Positions 36,074 to 47,569 of a stretch of DNA of 52,139 nt are shown here, one piece after another. The translations under genes were made by a program, and so were the position numbers. The stretch comes from Dissophora ornata. Its lineage: Eukaryota > Mortierellomycota > Mortierellomycetes > Mortierellales > Mortierellaceae. A model generated the notes under the pieces. The model was given only the letters and a program-made list of their open reading frames with translations. It was not told the DNA's origin and did not search any database. The stretch lies in NCBI GenBank assembly GCA_025201705.1, contig MU616706.1, positions 1-52,139 of the forward strand, in the 5' to 3' direction. Position 1 is the first letter of the stretch; every line of letters begins with the position of its first letter.

Positions 36074-38113
36074 TCAGCAATGGAAAGTATGCAGCTGGGC
36101 ACCAAGACCTTGAACATACGTGCTCGAGTGCAAGTAACGCTCGTCTTGATACTTTTTAAATAGTGCCTGGTGCGTTTGATCAGGTTGCTCCAACATTGTC
36201 AAGAGAACGTTGATTCCAGCATGCAGAGCCGACTCTGTGTACCCAGAGTACTGCTCATGTATCACCGTCCACTCTCCGCGGAACAAAAGTCTCATCGAGG
36301 TGCAATACCCTACAGCAGCGATCATGCTTGAAGGGAGTCCAATGAACCGATGATCGCACAACGTCACATCGATAAGATATTTAGCCAGCGTGCGAATATC
36401 AACGTCATAATCGTCGGCCCGGGATATCCTACGGAGAAAACTCATGGGGCTAGGGGCTCCCATATCGTACGCCAGGGATTGCAGCATCCCAATCTCCGCC
36501 TGTCGTATCCTCGCCGCTGTATATGCGTTTCCACCCAGGAACACGAGCTCCTCGATCGCCGGAGACTGAATTTCCTCGTATTTGGAGGCTAGTAACAAGG
36601 CGACTGTCCCAGCCAACTGCAGTTGGTCAACAGGAATCACAATTTTTGAAAGGAACCGGTCTAGATAATTGACACATAGGTGCAGTGTCTCCTGAAGCAG
36701 GTCAAATCGCTCATGGACTTGGATCAGCCATCCAATAAGCTGTACTCTGTAGTGCCACGTCAAATCGCTTTGTCGGCTCATGTACTGCGGATCAGGCAGC
36801 ATCTTTATCTAGAAACAGTTGATTGAGTCGGGTGTAAGAATAATGACGAATTGAAGCCTGGCGCTGGCATTGACATGTTCATACAATTAAGATCATCGCT
36901 AATACCTCCATCTCTCTTTTATAGGCAAAGATAGCCTCTTGGTACTCGGATACAAGCGTTGGATCAGGATCATAAGCCTCCTGCTCTGGCACAATGTCGA
37001 GGTCCATGTCAGGCGCCAAAGCTTGATCCTCGCTCTCGCCCAAAGAGATAACCTCCATATCCGTGTCCAGAAACAGAGACGAGTCAAGCAGAGGGACAGC
37101 TGGGATGAGAGTATCATGGCGTGTCCTGGACACAGCATCACAAGCTGCCGGAATATCCTTGATCGACCTCGTGGTCGTAGCGTTTTGGGAGGTCTGCAAA
37201 ACAGGGAGCGCCGTACCAGTTGCCCTTACGCGATGTCTCCTGGTCGGAGGGACTTTTGGCGCAGCAGGCGTCGCCCCCACGACGACCCGTACATGATCCT
37301 TCATTTGAGCCAGGGTGCTAGGCTGGGGTTGGATCGATGTTTCGAGCGACAACGGCCGCGTTTCATGCCGTCTAGATGTCGTTACAACAGATGGTTTCCG
37401 GATACTACCAGTGTCGATAATAGCGCTTATAGCGCTTGAATTACAAGAGGCTCCAAACGCATTAGATGATCTTTTGGAAGAAAAGACTCCGGGGGGAAAT
37501 GGGGCTTTGACAAGAGCTTTATCTGCAGGCGGGGCAGGCGGAGCTGACCGCATTGACCGCATTGACTGGGCTGGTGCTCCGGCTGGAGTCTGATCAAGCA
37601 CCTGGACAGGAACTGGGATGGTTGGTTTGGCCCTCTTTGCTATTCCCTGCTTTACACAAAGCTGTCGCTGGTGCACATCACGTGTATGGCCAGGGGTAAA
37701 TTCAGGAGTAGCTGCAGCAGAACCCTAGATGCAGCCCATGTCACACATATGGTTAGAATCACATGTAAATCTAAAAAAGCGCATCCAAAGTAGCAAGCCA
37801 AGTAAGTGTAAGAACCTGCCTTGATGTTAGTCAGTTCTTGGAGAGCAGGCTTCCTAGCAGCGACATGTTTCTTGAATGTGCCGCCACGGCTTATGGTTTC
37901 TGGAGCGACCGGCATCAATCCAGCTTGATGAGAGGAAGTGCTTCTGTTTTCGCCCTGGGTCTTGACGCGTCGTGATCGGGTTACAGTCGCAGGGAGAAGG
38001 ATACTCGACTTTTTTGGGAACTGGGTGGTTGGTTTGGGTTCTCCATGCTGGTGCGTTGCTGGATATACTGGAAATAATACAGCCGTGCGAGCATGTTGCT
38101 GGGTGGTGGTCAT
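36074..38113 (-). CDS. B-type (G2/mitotic) cyclin
   Basis: Regulatory subunit of the mitotic cyclin-dependent kinase. Exons 38113-37816, 37711-36906 and 36808-36074 give 612 aa. The N-terminal half is disordered, basic and Pro-rich, with a destruction-box-like KPALQELTN near residue 90, where the usual Arg is Lys. The two cyclin boxes begin near residue 375: YMSRQSDLTWHYRVQLIGWL, LLQETLHLCVNYLDRFLS, VDQLQLAGTVALLLASKYEE and IRQAEIGMLQSLAYDM, then the C-terminal box with LAKYLIDVTLCDHRFIG. The HYRVQLIGWLIQVH signature fits the MRxxLIDWLxxVH motif of A/B cyclins. The acceptor at 37712/37711 (CTGCTGCAG) restores frame with the GT donor at 37815. It is head-to-head with the BCS1-like gene. Confidence 0.9.
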
Positions 38114-38939
38114 TGTAGTACAGTTGATATATTAATACGTTGGAATAACGCGTCCTCAGAACTTTGTCCTGGAAGGCTGAACAGAGGGGCAAGGAGCTTG
38201 TCGGCGCTAGTATTCAGGGTATATTTCGTCCGAGAGGAGTGAAGACGGGGTGATAAGTTACAGGCCAATGCAAAGGCATGCAACAGTGGATTGGGATGAT
38301 GATGGGAAGGATGGATGATGAACAAGTGGGTCGAGTGGGAGATGCGGGTTTGTTGTTTGTTTGTTTGTGTGCCCGCTGAATACCGTCGGTATTACGTATC
38401 CATGTAGACCAACACTGGCATGTTCAAGTACATGTACACAGAAACTAGTGTACTTGCGCTAGACTTGCTTGTGCCTTGCATGGCGGTACTCGCATGTATG
38501 CGTATGGATGAATTGTCAACCATTTGGGCGCCCGCAGGCCGCAGCAACAGACGCCAGAGGCGTTTTGAGTCAATTACCTTGCCCCTGACCTAGACCACTC
38601 CTGGGCTCAGCCGATTTCAGCACAAGAGAGACGCAGCGGTGGCGCAGAGGCGAAGATCCAAAAAAGAAAAAAAAATATGCGTGGTGATGGTGGTGGCGTA
38701 TTGTAGTACTGGAGAGCACGTACTTGCAAATTCACACCACTGCGCTCTTCCATTGGCGAAGAGGGGCAGAAAGCATTCTTTCCGCGGCCTGTCCCTCGAA
38801 TATAAATAGAGCCCCCGAGGGAAGAGATTTCATATTTCGCACTTCATCCTCCACTCTCATCCTCTCCCCTTGTCCCAGTTCTAATTCCCCTTTGTCCTCT
38901 TCCTGTCATCCGACTTGCACCGCACCCAGATACTCAACA
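38114..38939. promoter_or_regulatory. Divergent promoter region cyclin / BCS1-like gene
   Basis: 826 bp between opposing start codons. It contains a TTTG repeat (38349-38368) near the cyclin side, a TATA-like box at 38801-38808, and a CT-rich leader before the BCS1-like gene. Confidence 0.6.
38801..38808 (+). promoter_or_regulatory. TATA box candidate for the BCS1-like gene
   Basis: TATAAATA, about 130 bp upstream of the ATG at 38940 and followed by a CT-rich leader. It matches the TATA consensus; use in vivo is inferred. Confidence 0.5.
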
Positions 38940-41252
38940 ATGGAATGGCTTGCCGTCAAGACTGGCGCTTTGCTCAACACCTCTGCCGCAGTCCTTGATA
39001 ATGTTGTCCAATCTGGATCGCGCTTCGAGGCCACTCTCTCGCCCGCGGCCATGCGAGTCGTCAAAGGAGGTAATTGTCGCACCCTATCAGTTCACTCTTT
39101 ATACTCTGATGGGGTCTTTGACACTCATATTGTTTATACTGAACTTGCTTGTTTCTTTCAACTACAGTTATGGGGAACGATGTTCTCTCGGCCGGATTCT
39201 TCCTGATGATCGTTGGGAGCTTTTACACCTTTTTCAAGGATTTGGCTGTCCAGTACTACTACCAGATCCTGTCCTGGTTTTATGTTTCGGTTGAGGTTCA
39301 GGAGGGCGACGACTGTTACAAATGGCTATCTGGTAAGCACCAAATTCTAGCTCCTCCGAAGGTGAAGGTCATTCCCCCAGCGGAGAACTCAAAATAAGCT
39401 ATGAGACTAACCGTTTGAACAATCAAATCATGGCGTACTACATAGAATGGGTTGCTGAACGACCCCTTACTAAATCCGTCCGTCACTTGACCGTCAAGGC
39501 TGTCTGGAACGACGAAGAAGAAGATCAAGGCTATTATCGCAACAATGACAACCGCCAAAATGAACGCCCACGCCTCATGTTTTTGCCTGGAATGGGTTCA
39601 CATGATTTCTATCACAAGGGCTACAAGGTTAATGTCTCCAGAGAAAGGCCAGATCATGCTTCCGGTGCAGACAACGAGCAATCCAGAATCTTGGCTTCGA
39701 TTCAGAAGAAACAGTGCATGACCATTTCCACTTTTGGTTGGGACATGAGCCGGCTCAAGATGATCGTTCAGGTATACCATCAGAGCACTATCTGTATTTC
39801 CAACTTGGCAATTGTTGAACCCGAAAATGTTGTCAAGTGACTGGTCTTCGCAACATGTATAGTTCGTTTCCATATTAACGCATTATTGTCATTATCCTTT
39901 GATAGGATGCTATGGAAGAGTCGTACAAGAAGAAGGAGGGAAAGACTACAATCTACACTTCTCAGCCCTATGACAGTTACTGGTCGAGCTCATCTACCCG
40001 CGCTCCCCGCGCTTTCCACTCTGTCATTCTCTCTGAGGGTCTCAAGGAGGAGCTACTTCATGGTAAGAGCAAGACTTATGGATGCTGACTGATAGTTTTC
40101 AAGTCGCAGTTAGCTACCCTTTTTATCTCACTCACCTCAATTATTTGTAAACATACCTTGTCCTTAGACATCACCACCTTCCGTAACTCTGCTCAGTGGT
40201 ACCATGACCGCGGTGTTCCATACCGCCGAGGATATCTCCTTCATGGACCCCCAGGAACAGGAAAGACGTCATTCATCGTTGCCCTGGCGGGACACCTGCG
40301 TATGTCTGTCTGTATTGTCAACCTGGGTATCTCTGGACTAAACGATCAGCAGCTGGATCAACTTCTGAACAATGCTCCCCGAAACAGCATTTTGCTTATG
40401 GAGGATGTTGATGCGGCTCTGGTTAAACGCAAGGCAGGAAAGGCTCAGGAGGGAGGTAACAATGTGACGCTCTCTGGTATTTTGAACGCGCTGGACGGTA
40501 TTACGGCACAAGAGGGAAGCGTAGTCTTTATGACTACGAACCACATTCGAAAGCTGGCCCCGGCCTTGATTCGTCCTGGGCGCTGTGATCGGAAGATGCT
40601 GTTTGACTATGCCGACAAGCATCAGATCCGTGGCATGTTCCTCAAGTTCTACTTAAGCCGATCATCAACTGGCCAAGCAAACAATGAACCTTTGCCCTCG
40701 AGCTCCTCAATGGCATTCAAGAAACGTTCAGATCTTGCATCAACTACTGGGGCGGATGCCGATCCAAAGGAGCAAGCTCGCAAGGATGCATTTGATGTGA
40801 TGATCAACGAGCTTGCGGACAAGATCTCTGAAAAGATTACATACAAGGATACTGTCACGACCGCTCAGTTGCAAGGATTCTTTATGCTTCATCGCGACCA
40901 TCCCGAGACGATTTTGGACAAGATCCCTGGCTTTTTGGATGAACTAGTCCGTGAGCGAGAGAATCTGTCAACTAAGAAGGAACAGCGTCGTGCACGCCAC
41001 GCCAAGAAGAAAGCTAAGAAGGAGGCCGAGGATAAAAAGGCCAAGGAGGCCAAGGTGGCTGCAGGCGAGCCAGTCGAGAGCAGCGAGGACGAGGACGACG
41101 ACAATGATTCTGGATCTGACTCGTTCTCGGACTCGGATTACTATGAGGAGACCAAAGGTGGAAGTGTATCGATTCTTGGAACCAAGACTATCAATGGTAA
41201 TGACAACAAGGACAGCGTCCAGGCAGAGGCAGATGCCGCCGCTGCTGTTTAA
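38940..41252 (+). CDS. BCS1: BCS1-family mitochondrial AAA ATPase
   Basis: AAA ATPase of the inner mitochondrial membrane; Bcs1 translocates the folded Rieske protein during complex III assembly. Exons 38940-39069, 39168-39332, 39446-39771, 39906-40062 and 40168-41252 give 620 aa. After a short N-terminus there is one membrane region (AGFFLMIVGSFYTFF), then the BCS1-specific domain (WVAERPLTKSVRHLTV, STFGWDMSRLK). The AAA core has FRNSAQWYHDRGVPYRRGYL, Walker A GPPGTGKT at about 286-293, Walker B ILLMEDVDAA (Asp/Glu near 338-341), the sensor region VVFMTTNHIRKLAPALIRPG and the arginine-finger segment RCDRK. Yeast Bcs1 is about 456 aa; the extra length is a Lys/Glu and Asp/Ser-rich tail after about residue 500. 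It may be a paralogue rather than the orthologue. Confidence 0.88.
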
Positions 41253-41319
41253 ATTGATGCAGCGTTTTGTACAATAAACATATTTTTCAGGTATATTTGT
41301 GTTGGTAAAAGGAGTCACT

Positions 41320-43999
41320 CTACAGCTCGTCGTGGACATTCTTAGTTTCGCCAGCGTCTTCAGAGTCAAGTTCCTCCTCAGTCTCGGCGACAATCTTTTC
41401 AACATTCACCTCGACCTTCTTGCCGCCAGGGCCAGCCATAGGCGGGTTTGTGCTATCCGTAAACTCCCCGAGCATTCTGTTAAGCTCCTCCGCAGTCATC
41501 ATGCCCGGCTTTTCGTCGTCTGCCTCCAAAATGTCCTCTCGCTTCTCAATTTCTGCCTCAATCTCCTCCTTATCGCGGGGCTCAGCCAGCGGTGCCTCAT
41601 ACTTTGCCTCGGCACTGGGGTCGACGTCCAAGTTGACACGCAACATGTTTTCAACACGTGCTGCAAAGGCCTTGACTCCCTCCTTCAAGGTGTAGCCACT
41701 GCGGACCAACGTAATGTCATACAAGACCTTGGCCATCTCTTGGAAATGAGTGTCGTCTTCAAATGCCTTAGGATCCTTGCTGGCACGCTCTAGCATGCCA
41801 AGGATCAGGGGGTGTCCAGGATTAATCTCCAGAATCTTCTTTTGATCTTTGATAAATTGATGCATAGGGTCCCTGTTCTGCTTGGCTTGACCTTCCATCA
41901 AACGCTCCATATTTGCGGTCCAGCCAAAGTCGTTAGCAACTAGAGCGGCCGGTGATGTTGTCAAGCGCTTTGAAACGCGGACTTTTTCAACGTCGTTGAG
42001 CAATGTGGCATGCATCCAGTCCAAAAGTGGTAAAAACTTTGTCTCAAGCTCCTTCTCGGTCTCAGCCTCATCCTCGTCCCCAAGCTTCAAGTCCGACTTT
42101 GCGACGTTCTGGAAGACCTTCCCTTCAAAGTTGGCCAAGTGCGAAAGCACAATCTCGTCGACGGGATCGTCCATGTAGAGGACCTCGTACCCACGAGCAA
42201 GAAGGGATTCGACGAAAGGAGACTGCTTAATCTCATCCACGTTGGCTCCAGTGAAATAGAAAATGTCTTTCTGACCCTTCTTCATGCGGGACACGTAAGA
42301 CTCGAGCGACGTGTACTTATCAGAATCTGAGGACCGGTAGCGAAGTAGGCGCGAAATCTTCTTCGTGTTGGACTTGTCCTCCAGCGCTCCAAGCTTGAGA
42401 CTAGTGCCAAATTCCTTGATAAAATCGGCATACTTCTCCTCGTCCTGGGACAGGGTCTTCAGCAGATCAAACAGTTTCTTAACCAAATGCTTGTTAATCG
42501 ACTTGATGTTCTTGTTTGACTGGACCGTCTCACGTGAAACGTTCAATGGGGCGTCGTCGGCATCGACGACCACCTTCAAAAACGAGAGCCAGCGGGGCAA
42601 GAACTCGGTACCATCGTCCGTAATAAAAACGCGCTTGACATAGAGTTTCACATTCTGGTGAACACTGTCGACTTTCTGGAAAAGATCCTTAGGAGCCTTT
42701 TCAGGGATGTACATGATGGCCCTAAACTCGACATCGCCCTCGGCCTTGAAGTGGCTATAAGCCAGTGCCTTGGCACCGGGCTCACGCGTCAAGACTGCGT
42801 AAAACTCGTCATACTCAGTTGCAGAGACTGTCTTTGGATCACGGATCCAAATTGGCTTGTTGGTGTTCATGAGGTCATCCTCCTGGTAAGTGACGGTGAC
42901 GGGAGCGGCCTTCTCCTTGGGCTCATCATCCTTTGCCTCCTCGACTTCAGCTTCGTCATCTTCTGAGTCGCCTCTAGCTTTCTTCTCTGCCTCCTTGTCG
43001 GAGGTGGGCTCAGGATCGACGGTCTTGGTCTTTGTCCGGCGAAGGTAAATTGGGAAGTTGATGAACTCAGAGTACTTCGTGACAAGCTCTTGGATGCGAG
43101 AATCGCTGAGATATTGTTCTTGATCCTCTTTAAGATGAATCGCGATCTGTGTGCCACGACCGAGGGTGTTTCCAGCAGGGTCTTTAGCAATAGTAAAGTC
43201 GTTGACGGCAGTCGACTCCCAGACGTACTGATCGTCGTTGTTGTTTTTGCTCGTCACGCGAACCTTGTCCGCAACTAGGAAGACTGAGTAAAAGCCGACT
43301 CCGAATTTTCCAATCAAATCCATATCGGCCTTGTCTCCAGACATAGTCTCCAAGAACTCAGATGTGCCGGACTAATTTATATCAGAACAGAAAACGCGCA
43401 TCGTATAAGTAATACAATCAAATCTGCTTCGCGCTTTACCTGTCAGCGTAACAAATATCTTACCTTGGCAATGGTTCCAAGGTTTTTCTGAAGGTCCTCC
43501 TTAGTCATGCCGATGCCGGTGTCTGTGATTGTGATGATGCGTTGGTCCTTGTGCAAGACGATGGTGACATTCAGATTAGGGTTGGCCTCGAGTGCAGCTG
43601 GATCCGTAAGGGACTGGAATCGGATCTTATCCAGAGCATCAGATCCGTTCGAGATGAGTTCCCTCAAAAAGATCTCGGGGGTCTTATAGAGCGAGTTGAT
43701 GACGATGTTCATCAAACGCGATACTTCCGTCTATATTGGCAGGGTTTAGAGGCGTATGAGAACATGTCTATCGAAGCGCAAAAGAAATATATAAAATTAG
43801 CTTTACGTACCTGAAATTGGAATTTCTCGGCTTGAAGGACAGGAGGCTGCCCCGAGTTGGCATTGCTGTCAAACGCAAAGCTGTCGGTGATGACAACCGA
43901 TTCCCCAGGCGTGTTAAATGCAGCCTGGGCGGCCGGCGCCTCGGCAGCAACGACAGAAATGGCGGCGAGGATACTGAGGAGAAGGAAGGATTTCTTCAT
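41320..43999 (-). CDS. Endoplasmic reticulum HSP90 (GRP94/endoplasmin)
   Basis: ER-lumen HSP90 chaperone. Exons 43999-43811, 43730-43464 and 43371-41320 give 835 aa. The N-terminus is a clear signal peptide ([20 protein letters not shown]) and the C-terminus is the ER-retrieval tetrapeptide HDEL. The ATPase domain shows [42 protein letters not shown] and [17 protein letters not shown]. An acidic linker separates it from the middle domain ([31 protein letters not shown] with the catalytic-loop Arg). The start was set by the signal peptide; longer in-frame extension upstream is not protein-like. The stop lies 67 bp from that of the convergent BCS1-like gene, so the 3' UTRs probably overlap. Confidence 0.96.
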
Positions 44000-44418
44000 G
44001 GCTGTGATAAATTTTAAGGGCGCTGGTCCAGAGGAAGGGGAAAGTAGAGGAGGGTAAAGATTGTTGAGAGGATGAAAGAAAGCACGAGAATGATGGATGG
44101 AATCAACTAGGGTGGAGGGACAAGTTGTGATTGAAAAGAAAAGGAAATGGAAGGCGATGAGGAGCGCGTTAAATAGCAACCCCACACCGAGTCTGCAGTT
44201 GGCTCCCACAGCGCTGGCGCAGTGTTATTGGTGGACCTTGATTTCAACAATAAGCACAATCCATCATCGCAAATCGCAAATAGACTCACCGTTGTGCACC
44301 AACAGGATTTGGTGTCACGTGGAGCGACACTGTTCTCCTCCACCATCTTTCTCGGCCCATCCCCTGGTTCCTTCGTCTCTAAAAACAAACACAGCAGACA
44401 AACAAAACAATAACCCTA
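44000..44418. promoter_or_regulatory. Divergent promoter region GRP94 / coiled-coil gene
   Basis: 419 bp between opposing start codons. It contains a TTAAATAG TATA-like stretch near 44169, an ERSE-like arrangement at 44213-44231 (minus), and a CACGTG E-box near 44315. Confidence 0.5.
44213..44231 (-). promoter_or_regulatory. ERSE-like element upstream of ER HSP90
   Basis: On the minus strand it reads CCAAT, nine bases, CCAGC. The animal ER-stress response element is CCAAT-N9-CCACG; here the last two bases are swapped. Spacing and position (about 210 bp before the GRP94 ATG) are right. It could be chance; a CCAAT box alone is common. Confidence 0.25.
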
Positions 44419-47007
44419 ATGAGCTCAACTGCCACGGGGGGACGAGCTACGCGGAACACCCGACTGAACTCTCCCATTCCAAGTACCAAAACAACAAAAC
44501 GCAACATAGCCGATGCAAGCAGTAATGCCGACATGACTGATGCAGGGGTCATCCAAGCGTTGAAGGATGAGCTTGAGGAGCTGACTGAATCCAAGTTGCG
44601 ACTTGACGACAAGGCCACACAGCTTGAGAAACGTGCCCAGTATCTCGAGGCGAGCGCTCGTCTGAGTGCAAGCAAGCAGGCTACCGAGATTATGGATCTT
44701 AAGGAAAAAGCACGCAAGCTCGAAATTGATCTCTGTAGGTCTCGGCATTTAGTAACCAAGTGATGAAGTGCTGCGACAATGCGACACATAGTTTAACGAC
44801 GCGACCGCGACATCTTCCACGCCTCTATTAGCAACTGTCCTTGATGAAAGAGACTCCCTGATGCAGGAAAAAGAGGCTCAGGCCTCGGACGCTGAGGTCC
44901 TGGTATGTTTCAATCTGCGTCTCCACGAGTCAGCTTGAGGTGTCGCCCAACCACTGCGCATTTTTACAATATTAACGTAATATTATTTTGCAGGATGAGG
45001 CGATTCAACTTTCAACACAGCTCAAGGATGCTTGGCTCCGAATTTCAAACATGAAGGTGTCGCAGGAAAAATATGTCCAGAAACTGTATCGTACCGAGGA
45101 GGCCAATACCAAGTTGAGGGCAGACCTGGCCAAGGCAGTTGAGGCCTCCAGCACTGCCAAGAATACACATAACGACGAAAGAAATCACTGGGATGTTGAA
45201 AGGCAGGAATACCATGCTGAGGTCAGCTCACTCAAGGTAGAGTCTTGTCATCTTGCAGCATTCATTCACACTATATTCTGAAATTGCGAAGAGATTAGAA
45301 GAATGCCCCGTTATTTACGACTACGCACCTCAAACTTCAATATGTAACAGGCTAAGCTCTCGCTGTCACTCACGGACGGAGGCAAACAGATTCTAGACTG
45401 GGAGCAGGATAAGGCGCGTCTGCTGAATAGTCTCAAACATGACAGGGCAGCATGGGTATCGGAGAAGAAGGGGTTTCTCGATCAAATCGCTTCGCTCAAA
45501 GTCAAAGCAACAGCTCTTGGAGTACAGAAGGTGGCGCCACCAGAGTGGATTGTGGAGAAACATCACTTGGTTGAGCAGTGTGCGACCCTGCAAAGTCGAG
45601 TGTCAACGCTGGAGAGCGATCGGACCAACAGAGGCAGCGTCAATGGATCGAATGTCAAAAAACTGGAAATTGAGAAGCAAAAGCTGGAGAAGAAAGTCGA
45701 TGCACTAAAGGCGAAGCTTGTAGAAGTGATGCAGCATGCTATTACGATTCAAGACAAAGTGGATGAGGACAGCAAGGTACCTTTATTTGAAAGTGCCAAT
45801 GTATACTATCCTTATTATTATATCAGCTTACTGACGAGCCAATATTATCTAACGCCTTTAGCCTGGCTCAAGTCAACGTCGCCGCACCGCTACACGAAGA
45901 CGGAAGCGACCTCTAGCGAAGGAACCGGAATCAGATGAAGACGACGGCATGGTAGTAGTTGAAATAGAGGAAGAGCCGCAGGAAACAGCGCCTGCCGAGG
46001 CCGCACCGCCGTTGCGGGTGACGAGAGCCAAGAGAAGTGCGGCTGTGAAAAAAGTCAACTATCAGGTCAGCAGCAACTCTTCGACCGAGAGCGAGGACAG
46101 TGAAGATGACCACGAACAAGGAGACGGTGATAGCGACGGTGATAATGACGACGCGGGGTATGAAAAGGCAAATAATGAGAATAATGACATGGATGTGGAC
46201 AAGGATACGCCGGAAGTTCACAAAGAAATTACACCAGACAACTTGAGGGATGGTCAAGATGAGGAAGACACGAATGAGAAAGATAATGAGGAGAACGACG
46301 ACGATGACGAAGATGAAGATGAAGATGAAGATGATGTCCGGCAATCTTCGCTTGCGCGTTCGAGAAGAGCCACTGCAGGGAAAGCACGGAGAGCAGCTGA
46401 GGACAGTTCCGATTCTGAGTTTGAGCCTCCAAAGAAGACTGTCGTAGTAGTCAAGGGTCGAGGCAAGGAGGCTGTCAAAAAAACTGTGAGCCCATCTACG
46501 GAACCTGCTCCGAAGAAGCCGAAAATGGCGCCCCAGATCAAGAAGCGGTCTATTGTAGTGAACGTGGCTGAAACGAAAGCCGCCCCTGATACTGCCTCAA
46601 GGAATACCTCAAACGAGGCAATGCCAGCTCCAGTAGAGCCTTCGCCATCGACAATGTCAACTACGACGTCAGTTCCCACTACGACAATGAGTATGAATGT
46701 ATCAACCAGCGACGCAGCGGCGCCGAAGGCCGTGGACAAAGTTAAGAAGAAGCGTAAACTCCTCACCGGCAAGGGATTAGCGAACCTGGGGGACATTTTG
46801 AGTGGTCCTGGTTCAAGCTTGTCGTCTACACCATCCACGAACCTTGACTTTGGAAAAGGCAAGGCCAGGCAAAAGAGTAATAGCTCGACACTTTTGAATG
46901 AGACTGGACCAAACCCAGCAAAGATGGAAGCACTCAATGCTATAAAAATGGCGTTTGTGCTTCCAAAACCTCGAAACGTGTCGCCTAACCGGGATCGTGA
47001 GGCATGA
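44419..47007 (+). CDS. Coiled-coil protein with acidic, nuclear-type C-terminal region
   Basis: Not recognised. Exons 44419-44734, 44832-44902, 44994-45236, 45351-45776 and 45862-47007 give 733 aa. Residues about 45-350 are heptad-like coiled coil (for example QALKDELEELTESKLRLDDK and VKKLEIEKQKLEKKVDALKA). A basic patch RRRTATRRRKR follows, then a long Asp/Glu-rich tract (about 385-490), Ser/Thr-rich linkers and a likely nuclear localisation signal KVKKKRKLL near residue 645. The C-terminal ~90 residues contain a conserved-looking block GKGLANLGDILSGPG. The layout is that of a chromatin, kinetochore or spindle-pole structural protein, but I cannot assign a family. The acidic tract is encoded in part by a GATGAAGAT-type repeat at about 46304-46337. 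Confidence 0.8.
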
Positions 47008-47569
47008 TGCAACCATCTTGGCTGTCCATTCCTGTTTACCATGTTCAATAGCTTACAGACCTGTATGTATAACATAGCCAGAACGAGCACCTTATGTAGT
47101 CCCCTTGAACTTTATATACCATTTTAAATGCCTCCTTGTAACACTTGTTTTAAAAAAAAAAAAAAAAAAAAATCGTGTAACGTGTGCTGCACATTGCTAA
47201 TGGTCCATGGTCTTGAGCCCCTATACGACATTTAATTAGAAAAGGCATAAACAGCGAGCAAAAAGATGGCACGATCTTGTGCTTGGAGCTGACATGTCTT
47301 CAACTCGCGGCTTTTGTTCTCTCGCCCTTGGAGCTTTGTTTTCAGTCTCTTTCGTCTGCTCTTTCGAACCCCCTCCCACTCGCCCTCTCCAAGACACCAT
47401 CTTCCTTCGTGCACGTCGGCCAAGGGCCATGAAATGCAAAATGATAACCCTTATTTGATGTTTTGCAATTGAAGAATGGTGCAGTGCAAAGACCTGCAAT
47501 GCCAAGATGGTTTGTGGTGCATTCCTGGCGCGCATTTTATTACAAAGTTAATGTTGGCTTTTTTAAATA
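47008..47569. other. Convergent intergenic region with A tract
   Basis: Between the stops of the coiled-coil gene and the P450. A 21-nt A run lies at 47152-47172. No gene recognised. Confidence 0.5.
47152..47172 (+). repeat. Poly(A) tract
   Basis: 21 consecutive A residues about 145 bp after the coiled-coil gene stop; similar in size and position to the tract at 14774-14795. Confidence 0.9.

Noticed and set aside
37661..37830. A GC donor for cyclin intron 1
   Set aside because: A normal GT donor with the CTGCTGCAG acceptor at 37712 restores frame, so no non-canonical site is needed.
44213..44231. Calling this element a true ERSE
   Set aside because: The CCACG half is mismatched at two positions. 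Kept only as a low-confidence candidate.
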